Below, in pieces: positions 26,371 to 32,486 of a stretch of 32,486 nucleotides of DNA. This DNA comes from Pseudomonadota bacterium (GTDB taxonomy: Bacteria > Pseudomonadota > Gammaproteobacteria > Burkholderiales > Burkholderiaceae_E). A program made the position numbers and the translations under genes. Where the stretch lies: NCBI GenBank assembly GCA_029779435.1, contig JAKPAM010000028.1, positions 1 to 32,486 on the forward strand, given 5' to 3'. The first letter of the stretch is position 1, and each line of letters starts with the position of its first letter. The notes beneath the pieces are model-generated. The model made no database searches. It worked only from the letters and a program-made list of their open reading frames with translations, and was not told the DNA's origin.

Positions 26371-28592
26371 ACCTGCTGCACGACCAATGGCACCGCGTGC
26401 GCGGCCTGACCCCGCGCTGGCGCCCGGGCACGCGCCTGGACCGTCAACCGGTACGCGGTGAATGCTGGTACCTGTTGTCCGACGAGAACGGCGGCACGAC
26501 GGTCCGGCTGAACGCGCGCGCATACGCGATCGCCGGCCGCTGCGACGGCCAACGATCGCTGGACCAGATCTGGCAGGCGGTGCTCGCGCAGGACGATGGC
26601 GACGGGCACGGCGGTAGGCACAGCGGTAGGCACGGTGATAGGCACGACGGTGGACACGATGGCGATCACGATCGCGGTGTGACGACGCAGGGCGACGTCC
26701 TCGCGCTGGTGACGCGGCTGGTCGGTGACGGACTGCTCGACTGCGACGGCGCGATCGACGTGCTCGCGCTCGGCGACCAGACACGCGAGCAGCAGCGCCG
26801 GCAGCGCCGCGCGCGGCTGATGCCGTGGGCGATGCGGTTCGCCCTCGGCGATCCGTCGCGCGTGTTCGATCGCTGCGGCCCGCTCGCGCGCGCCCTGTTC
26901 GGTCCGGTGGGCGGCGCGGCCTGGCTGGCGCTGATCGCGTGGGCGGGCTGGCTCGCGTTCGAGCAGATCGGCGTACTGATGCGCGAAGCCGCGCTGGCCA
27001 TGGCGTCGCCGTCGGCTTGGCTGCAAGCCTGGTTGATCTTCATCCCGGTCAAGGCCGTGCACGAGGCCGCGCACGCGCTGGCGATCGCGCGCTTCGGCGG
27101 GACGGTGCGCGAGGCGGGCATCGGATTGCTGCTGGGCATGCCGGCGCCTTATGTCGACGCATCGCACGCGCATCGATTCGGGTCCGGCCGCCATCGCGCG
27201 CTGGTCAGCGCCGCCGGCATCCTGGCGGAACTCGCGCTCGCCGCGATCGGCCTGCTGGTCTGGGCGAACAGCGACGCGGGCTCGCTCACGCACCGGCTCG
27301 CGCTGATCGTCGTGCTGACGGGCTCCGTCTCGACGCTGTGGTTCAACGCGAATCCGCTGGCGCGGATGGACGGCTACTACCTGCTGACCGATCTGCTGCG
27401 GCTGCCGAACCTGGCCGAACGCAGCGGCGCGTTCTGGCGCGAGCGGGCGCTGCGCGCGCTGCTCGGCACGCCGGTGCCGCAGCCGCTGGCGCCAGTCGCG
27501 CGCGAGACGCCGTGGCTCGCGCTGTACGCGCCGGCGGCCTGGGCTTATCGCGCCGCGCTATGCGCGTGGGTGACGATGTGGCTGGGCAAGGCCTATGCCC
27601 CGCTTGGCATCGCGACGGCCCTGGCGGCGACGGCCGGGCTCGTCATCGTGCCGATCGCGAAGCTGATGCGCGCCGCGTCGGCGCACGCGCGCGACCGCGG
27701 CCAGGACTGGCGGGGCCGGTTGCGCCTGGGCGCGGCGATCGCGGGCGTGGCACTGGTGGCATTCGGCGTCCCGCTGCCCGACCGCGTGGTCGCGACCGGC
27801 ATCGTCTGGGTGCCCGAACCCGCGCAATTGCGCGCGGGCGACGACGGCTTCGTCGTGCGCGTGACGGCCTTCGACGGCCAGGCGGTGGCCGCCGGCCAGC
27901 CGATCGTCGAGCTGGACGATCCGCAACTGCATGCCGAGGCGCGGCGCCTGGACGCCGAGCGCGAACGGCTGGCCGTGTCGCGCAGCGCCACGCTGTTCAC
28001 CGATCCGGCGCAGGGCGGCGTGTGGACCGAATCGCTGCGCCAGATCGACGAGCAGCGCGCCCGGCTGGACGAGCGGATCGCGGCGCTGCGCGCCGAGGCG
28101 CCCTCGGGCGGCAGACTGGTGTTGCCGTTCGCAGATGACTTGCCCGGACGGTTCTTTCGCCGCGGCGAGCGCCTCGGCGACGTGCTCGACGACGCCCGGC
28201 CACCGATCGTGCGCCTGGTGCTGGCCGAGCACGAGTTGACGCGCATCCCGGCTCGCGGCGCGGCGGTGCGGCTGGGCTTCGCGCACCAGCCCTGGCGCGC
28301 TGTCGACGCCGATTGGCTGCGCGATACACCGGCACCGATCGAACGCCTGCCCAGCGCGGCGCTGGCCACCGCCGCCGGCGGACCGATCGACGTCGATCCC
28401 GCCGACAAGGATCAGCTCAAGCCGCTGCGTCCGGTCTACGCGATCGAAGTGCGGGCGCGCGAGGCGGTGGCCGCTTACCCCGGCGAGCGCGTCGACGTGC
28501 GGATCGACTGCGGCTGGCGGCCGTTGGCGATGATGGCCGCGCGCGAGCTGCGTCATACGTTCCGCGCCGGCTTCTCGGCGCAGGCGATCTGA
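26367..28592 (+). CDS. PqqD-like / M50 zinc metalloprotease / HlyD fusion membrane protein
   Basis: About 741 residues in three parts. An N-terminal PqqD-like winged-helix region (about 15-140; WYLLSDENGGTTVRLNARAY ... GDGLLDCDG) may recognise a peptide. Then comes a multi-span site-2-protease-like M50 domain with the zinc motif HEAAH (232-236) and the distal NPLARMDG (329-336). The C-terminal periplasmic HlyD/lipoyl segment contains DGFVVRVTAFDGQAVAAGQP. A His-every-fourth-residue insert (seven His) interrupts the PqqD-like part. The start is taken at 26367 because it overlaps the previous stop (ATGA); 26352 adds five residues. The stop shares a base with the next ATG (TGATG). Likely role, inferred: an intramembrane or juxtamembrane processing protease tied to an export adaptor. 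Confidence 0.82.
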   Translation: MNLLHDQWHRVRGLTPRWRPGTRLDRQPVRGECWYLLSDENGGTTVRLNARAYAIAGRCDGQRSLDQIWQAVLAQDDGDGHGGRHSGRHGDRHDGGHDGDHDRGVTTQGDVLALVTRLVGDGLLDCDGAIDVLALGDQTREQQRRQRRARLMPWAMRFALGDPSRVFDRCGPLARALFGPVGGAAWLALIAWAGWLAFEQIGVLMREAALAMASPSAWLQAWLIFIPVKAVHEAAHALAIARFGGTVREAGIGLLLGMPAPYVDASHAHRFGSGRHRALVSAAGILAELALAAIGLLVWANSDAGSLTHRLALIVVLTGSVSTLWFNANPLARMDGYYLLTDLLRLPNLAERSGAFWRERALRALLGTPVPQPLAPVARETPWLALYAPAAWAYRAALCAWVTMWLGKAYAPLGIATALAATAGLVIVPIAKLMRAASAHARDRGQDWRGRLRLGAAIAGVALVAFGVPLPDRVVATGIVWVPEPAQLRAGDDGFVVRVTAFDGQAVAAGQPIVELDDPQLHAEARRLDAERERLAVSRSATLFTDPAQGGVWTESLRQIDEQRARLDERIAALRAEAPSGGRLVLPFADDLPGRFFRRGERLGDVLDDARPPIVRLVLAEHELTRIPARGAAVRLGFAHQPWRAVDADWLRDTPAPIERLPSAALATAAGGPIDVDPADKDQLKPLRPVYAIEVRAREAVAAYPGERVDVRIDCGWRPLAMMAARELRHTFRAGFSAQAI
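26605..26676. repeat. 12-bp degenerate repeat encoding a His-rich segment
   Basis: Six 12-bp units related to GGCACGGCGGTA lie head to tail and encode an xHxx-like pattern (GHGGRHSGRHGDRHDGGHDG and on), with His at every fourth residue. They use AGG Arg codons three times, rare in the surrounding genes. The segment sits in a surface loop of the PqqD-like domain and could bind metal or be a neutral expansion. Confidence 0.6.
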
Positions 28593-30607
28593 TGCTCGCG
28601 CCGACCCTGTCCCTGCTCGTACCGAGCGCGTTGCGCAACCGTTTGTCTCCGGCCGCCGCGCGGCTGCCGCGACCCGGTCCGCTGTGGGGCGCCTATCCCG
28701 AGCGGACTGCCCACCCCGCTCGGCGCCGCCCGGTCCGGTGGCGAACGGCGTGGTCCGCCGAACGGGTCGCGCACGCCGTCATCCAACGGCTGGCCGACGG
28801 CCCCGAGCAGCCGCCATCGCTCGCCGCGACCCGCGCACGGCTCGCGCGCGATGGCCTCGCACAAGAGGCGGTGATCGAGGCGTTGACGGCGGTCTGCCGG
28901 ATGATGGCCGATCGGGTCGGGCTGTCGCCGGTACGCGCGCAGGTGCTGTGCGCGGCGTTGCTGCTGCAGGGCCGTCTGGTGGAAATGGATACCGGCGAGG
29001 GCAAGACCTGCGCGGCGGCTCTGGCCGCCGCGGTGGCGGGCATGGCCGGCGCGATGGTGCATGTGCTGACGGCCAACGAGTACCTGGCCGCGCGCGACCG
29101 ACAGGGGTTGGCGCCCTTGTTCGATGCGCTGGGCCTGCGCTCGGCCAGCGTCAGCGAGACCGACGAGGCCGCGACGCGGCGCGACGCTTATCGTGCGCGC
29201 ATCGTCTACGCGACCGCCCGCTGCGTCGCCTTCGACGCGCTGCGCGACCAGCAGCACGGCAGCGCCGCGCGGCGCTCGCCGGTCGACGCGCTGGCCGAAT
29301 CGTCGACGGAGGCGGCCGACCGGACCGGACCGCCGCTGCTGAACGGCTTGTGCATGGCCATCGTCGATGAAGCCGACAGCGTGCTGATCGACGAAGCGGG
29401 CATGCCGCTCGTGCTGTCCGAACCGGTCGACGACCCCTCGTTGCGCGGACGCGTATGGCGGGCGCTGTCGCTGGCGGGCCGCTTGTCGGCCGAGCAGGAT
29501 TTCACGCCGGCCGAGGGCGTGCCCGGACAGTGGACGCTGACCGATGCCGGCCGCGAACGCATCACCGCATGGTCGGCGGCGTTCGGTGACGCATGGCGCC
29601 ATCCGCTGTTCCGCAGCGAACTGATCGAACAGGCGCTGCAAGCCTTGCATGGCCTGAAACGCGACGTCGATTACCTGGTGCAGGACGAACAGGTCGTCAT
29701 CATCGACGCGGCCTCCGGCCGGGCGGCCGGGCAGCGCCGGTGGTCGCGCGATTTGCACGCGCTGGTGGCGCTCAAGGAGCGGTTGCCGATTCCCACGGCG
29801 AACCGCACGATCGCGCGTACCACTTACCCCCGGTTGTTCGCACGCTATCACCACGTCTGCGGGCTGAGCGGCACCTTGCATGAATGTCGCGCCGAACTGC
29901 GGCGGCAATACGGACTGGCCGTACGGCGCGTGCCGCGTGCGCATCCATTGCGCCGACGCGTGCGGCCGATGCGCGTGTTCGCCAACCGTACCGCGCAGTT
30001 CGACGCGGCGATCCGCCGCGCCGGCCGGTTGGCGGCGCTGGGCCGCGCGGTGCTGCTGGTCACCGATTCGGTGCAGGACACGCAACGCCTGGCCGCGGCG
30101 TGCGCGGCGGCACGCCTGGCGGTGACCGAGCTGAGCGCCCCGCACGAGGCGATCGAAGCGCGGGTGATCGCCGAGGCGGGCCAACCGGGCCGGATCACCG
30201 TGACGACGCAGATGGCGGGCCGCGGTACCGACATCGCGCTGAGCGGCCGCGTGCGCGATGCCGGCGGATTGCACATCCTCAGCCTGCAGCACAACCGCAG
30301 CGCACGCGTCGACCGACAGGTGGCCGGCCGCGCGGCGCGGCGCGGCGATCCGGGCTCGTTCGAGTGCTGGATCCGTCTGGACGATTCACCGCTGGCGCCG
30401 GCCCGGCTGCCCATGGCGCTGCGCCCGCTCGGTTGGCTGGCGGCCCGCGCGGCGCGAACCGGGCGCGGTCAAGAAAGGGCCGCGACGCTGCTGCTGCGCG
30501 CCTGGCAATACTGGTGCGAACACGACGATCGCGACCGGCGCTCGCGACTGGACCGGCACGATCGGCACTGGTCGCGCGCACTGTCATTCACCCGTATCAA
30601 GGTTTGA
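28592..30607 (+). CDS. SecA-like translocation ATPase, shortened form
   Basis: The 671-residue protein aligns with SecA from its first nucleotide-binding domain onward. It has Walker A DTGEGKT (133-139; SecA has RTGEGKT), TANEYLAARD, Walker B/DEAD IVDEADSVLIDEAGMPLVLS (SecA [20 protein letters not shown]), a preprotein-crosslinking domain with DVDYLVQDEQVVIIDAASGR and GQRRWSRDLHALVALKE, then GLSGTLHECRAE, QMAGRGTDI (540-548) and GGLHILSLQHNRSARVDRQV with GRAARRGDPGS. It ends about 80 residues after that, near the beginning of the helical scaffold. It therefore lacks most of the scaffold with the two-helix finger, the wing domain and the zinc-binding tail of housekeeping SecA (about 900 residues). 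It overlaps the M50 gene by one base. Role, inferred: dedicated export motor for this locus. Confidence 0.85.
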   Translation: MLAPTLSLLVPSALRNRLSPAAARLPRPGPLWGAYPERTAHPARRRPVRWRTAWSAERVAHAVIQRLADGPEQPPSLAATRARLARDGLAQEAVIEALTAVCRMMADRVGLSPVRAQVLCAALLLQGRLVEMDTGEGKTCAAALAAAVAGMAGAMVHVLTANEYLAARDRQGLAPLFDALGLRSASVSETDEAATRRDAYRARIVYATARCVAFDALRDQQHGSAARRSPVDALAESSTEAADRTGPPLLNGLCMAIVDEADSVLIDEAGMPLVLSEPVDDPSLRGRVWRALSLAGRLSAEQDFTPAEGVPGQWTLTDAGRERITAWSAAFGDAWRHPLFRSELIEQALQALHGLKRDVDYLVQDEQVVIIDAASGRAAGQRRWSRDLHALVALKERLPIPTANRTIARTTYPRLFARYHHVCGLSGTLHECRAELRRQYGLAVRRVPRAHPLRRRVRPMRVFANRTAQFDAAIRRAGRLAALGRAVLLVTDSVQDTQRLAAACAAARLAVTELSAPHEAIEARVIAEAGQPGRITVTTQMAGRGTDIALSGRVRDAGGLHILSLQHNRSARVDRQVAGRAARRGDPGSFECWIRLDDSPLAPARLPMALRPLGWLAARAARTGRGQERAATLLLRAWQYWCEHDDRDRRSRLDRHDRHWSRALSFTRIKV

Positions 30608-30629
30608 ACCGAACGACTCCTCGACGACG

Positions 30630-31730
30630 ATGGCACATACCCTCTCGACCCCTCCCCGCCCGATCGATCCGTTCACGACCCGGCGTTCACGGGCCCGGCC
30701 CTGGCTGTTCCGCGCGGCCTGCGCAGGCTGGCTGATCGGCGCCTGCGGAGCCCACGCGGCACCGCCGGGCCCCGCCACGACGCTGCCGGCCGCGAACCTG
30801 CCGGCGGCGGCCGGACCTGCACCGGGCGCGATGGCCGCGCCCAACGCGGCCGGCGCAGCGAACGGCGCCGGCGCGGTGGTCCAGCGCTCCGCTTCCGCTT
30901 CCACTTCCGGTATCGGCCGTGCCGGCGCGTCGGCCATGACGGGTACCTCGGGCCTCGACTGCCTGATCGAGCCCGAGCACAGCGCCGACGTCGCTGCCAG
31001 CGGCAACGGTACGCTGGCCAGCGTACTCGTCGAACGCGGGCAAGCCGTGCGCAAGGGCCAGTTGCTGGCCACGCTGACGGACGACGTCGAACGGGCCGCC
31101 GTCCAGGCCAGCCAGCAGCGTGCCGCGAGCCACGAGGAAATCGCCGCCGCCGAGGTCGGCCTGGAGGTGGCTCGCGCGAGGTTCGCGCGCGTCAAGCAGT
31201 TGGCCGAGCTCGGCTACGGATCCGTTCAGGAACTGGACCAGGCCGAAGGCGAGGCTCGGATCGCCGAGCATCGACTGGGCCAGGCCCGCGACAACCGCGA
31301 GCAGGCGACGCGCCAGGCGCAGGTCGCCGAACGGCAACTGCAGACGCGGCAGATCCGCAGCCCGTTCGATGGCATCATCGCCGACCGCCTGCTGCAACCC
31401 GGTGAACGCGTCGACGGCCGGCCCGTGTTCCGCGTGCTGGCGCTGGACCGGCTGCGGATCGAGGTCATCGCCCCGTCATCGGTATTCGGCCTGATTCCGG
31501 AAGGCGCGCAGGTCAAGGTCGTGCCCGACGTGCCCAAGGCGATCGCCCATCCGGCCCGCGTCGTCCAGGCCGACCGCTACATCGATCCGGCCAGCGGCAC
31601 GTTCCGGATGCGGCTGAGCCTGCCGAACAACGATCATGCGGTGCCCGCGGGCGTGCGCTGCAAGGTACTGGTCGACGACATGGCCGAACTTACCCCTGAC
31701 GCGATAAGCGGAACGAATTCACGCCGTTGA
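30630..31730 (+). CDS. Periplasmic HlyD-family adaptor
   Basis: A protein of 366 residues with an N-terminal signal peptide (Arg-rich start, hydrophobic core LFRAACAGWLIGACGA, likely cut near AHA-AP at about 44) and an Ala/Gly-rich linker to about 105. It then has a lipoyl half domain after GLDCLIEPEHSADVAASGNG, a coiled coil (about 150-235, many Ala/Glu/Arg), the second lipoyl half (IRSPFDGIIADRLLQPGERV) and a barrel. The LDCLIEP opening is characteristic of the adaptors found in loci with M50-HlyD fusions. The start at 30630 is 22 bases after the SecA-like gene. It probably bridges the inner-membrane components to an outer-membrane channel that is not in the window. Confidence 0.83.
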   Translation: MAHTLSTPPRPIDPFTTRRSRARPWLFRAACAGWLIGACGAHAAPPGPATTLPAANLPAAAGPAPGAMAAPNAAGAANGAGAVVQRSASASTSGIGRAGASAMTGTSGLDCLIEPEHSADVAASGNGTLASVLVERGQAVRKGQLLATLTDDVERAAVQASQQRAASHEEIAAAEVGLEVARARFARVKQLAELGYGSVQELDQAEGEARIAEHRLGQARDNREQATRQAQVAERQLQTRQIRSPFDGIIADRLLQPGERVDGRPVFRVLALDRLRIEVIAPSSVFGLIPEGAQVKVVPDVPKAIAHPARVVQADRYIDPASGTFRMRLSLPNNDHAVPAGVRCKVLVDDMAELTPDAISGTNSRR

Positions 31731-31825
31731 CGGCCGGTCATCAGTCGTTTGGCCATCCATCGACGATGCCAGCCGCCCGTCGTCCATCCGGCTGAACGAT
31801 GACGAGGCTCGCGCATAGTCCGGAC

Positions 31826-32486
31826 ATGCGCGCAGTTCCGCTCACCCCAGGCGGCCTCCGGCCCGTCGTCGAGACCATGGCGGCCCGGATCCTGTATTCC
31901 GCCGATCCGGTCGGCGCCGCCATCGTCCCGGCGGTCGCCGCGCCCGTCAGCGTCATGCACGTACCCACGCAGGCCGTGGCCGGTACCGGCATGCAGACGC
32001 ACGCCGAGCACGAACTGATCGTCGTCGACCGGCGGGTGCCCGATAGCGAACGCCTGATCGCGGACCTGCAAGCGCAGCGCGCCCAAGGGCGATCGATCGA
32101 CATCCTGGCGTTGTCCGGCGACCGGGATCCGTTGACGGCGATCACCGAACGGCTGCAGGCGTCCGACCACCCGTTCACCGCGATCCAGATCCTGAGCCAT
32201 GGCGAGCCGGGCGCATTGATGCTGGGAAACCTGCGCCTGGATGCCGACGCGCTGCTGGCGCACGCGGACCAGATCGCCGCATGGTCGGCCCACCTGACCG
32301 CCGACGCCGACCTGATGCTGTACGGATGCGATCTGGCGTCCAACGAATCGGGCCGGATGCTGCTGCGCGGACTGGCAGCGCTGACCGGCGCCGACGTCGC
32401 CGCGAGCACCGACCCGACCGGCAGCGCGAGCCTGGGCGGCAACTGGGCGCTGGAATACCAGATCGGCACGATCGACGCCTCGAGCG
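31826..32486 (+). CDS. DUF4347 protein with LEPR-XLL-like N-terminus (runs off the right edge)
   Basis: The visible 220 residues start with VETMAARILYSADPVGAA, a divergent version of the LEPR-XLL motif (typically LExRxLYSADP) that begins many giant secreted repeat proteins. A DUF4347 domain follows (about 62-215): HELIVVDRRVPD, then QILSHGEPGALMLGN, then DLMLYGCDLASNESGRMLL and GADVAASTDPTGSASLGGNW. DUF4347 normally heads very large proteins with cadherin, Ig-like or calcium-binding repeats, so the bulk should lie to the right. His125 (LSHG) and Cys168 (YGCD) match the His/Cys spacing style of caspase-like folds. An upstream in-frame ATG at 31799 is possible; neither start has a clear ribosome-binding site. 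It is the likely cargo of the preceding genes (inference). Confidence 0.82.
   Translation, partial: MRAVPLTPGGLRPVVETMAARILYSADPVGAAIVPAVAAPVSVMHVPTQAVAGTGMQTHAEHELIVVDRRVPDSERLIADLQAQRAQGRSIDILALSGDRDPLTAITERLQASDHPFTAIQILSHGEPGALMLGNLRLDADALLAHADQIAAWSAHLTADADLMLYGCDLASNESGRMLLRGLAALTGADVAASTDPTGSASLGGNWALEYQIGTIDASS

Overview
The window is a very GC-rich stretch of bacterial chromosome. GC-ending codons are used in nearly every gene, and the mix of genes (FadH, a type-2 LeuA, a YjcH-ActP acetate permease, M50-HlyD fusion proteins with a PqqD-like head, a DUF4347 giant protein) best fits a betaproteobacterium, probably Burkholderiales. I cannot name the genus. No rRNA, tRNA or CRISPR array was seen.

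Layout. Positions 1-1600 are a scrapyard of mobile-element remnants: the start of an IS3-type orfA, a transposase tail, the 5' end of an IS481-type element with a nonsense codon, a beheaded GFA-family gene, an IS3 orfB tail with its terminal repeat, and a scrap of tyrosine recombinase. Positions 1616-11349 are metabolic: fadH with a clear promoter and palindromic operator, an AraC-type regulator, leuA with an unusual structured leader, then an aldehyde dehydrogenase, a 3-hydroxyisobutyrate-dehydrogenase-like enzyme and a CaiC-like acyl-CoA ligase. Positions 11370-12395 hold a small DUF4160/DUF2442 pair, preceded by a 169-bp imperfect palindrome that looks like a miniature transposable element. 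Positions 12396-17084 are an acetate-uptake locus: yjcH-actP, divergent from a cNMP/CBS/DUF294 protein and a DEDDh exonuclease. Positions 17233-20136 are a divergent NarL-type response regulator and histidine kinase. Positions 20223-24691 encode an HME-type RND pump and its adaptor, with no outer-membrane partner in view.

The most interesting part is 24826 to the right edge. Five same-strand genes, mostly overlapping or closely spaced, encode a GAF domain fused to a membrane-anchored HlyD-like adaptor, a PqqD-like/M50 metalloprotease/HlyD fusion, a SecA-like ATPase that ends before the region holding the two-helix finger and C-terminal zinc site, a periplasmic HlyD adaptor with a signal peptide, and the N-terminus of a protein with an LEPR-XLL-like motif and a DUF4347 domain. 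Inference: a dedicated export and maturation machine for a large surface protein, using a pared-down SecA motor and a membrane protease.

Several proteins carry short in-frame DNA tandem repeats (6, 12 or 36 bp) in linkers, which suggests recent repeat expansion in this genome.
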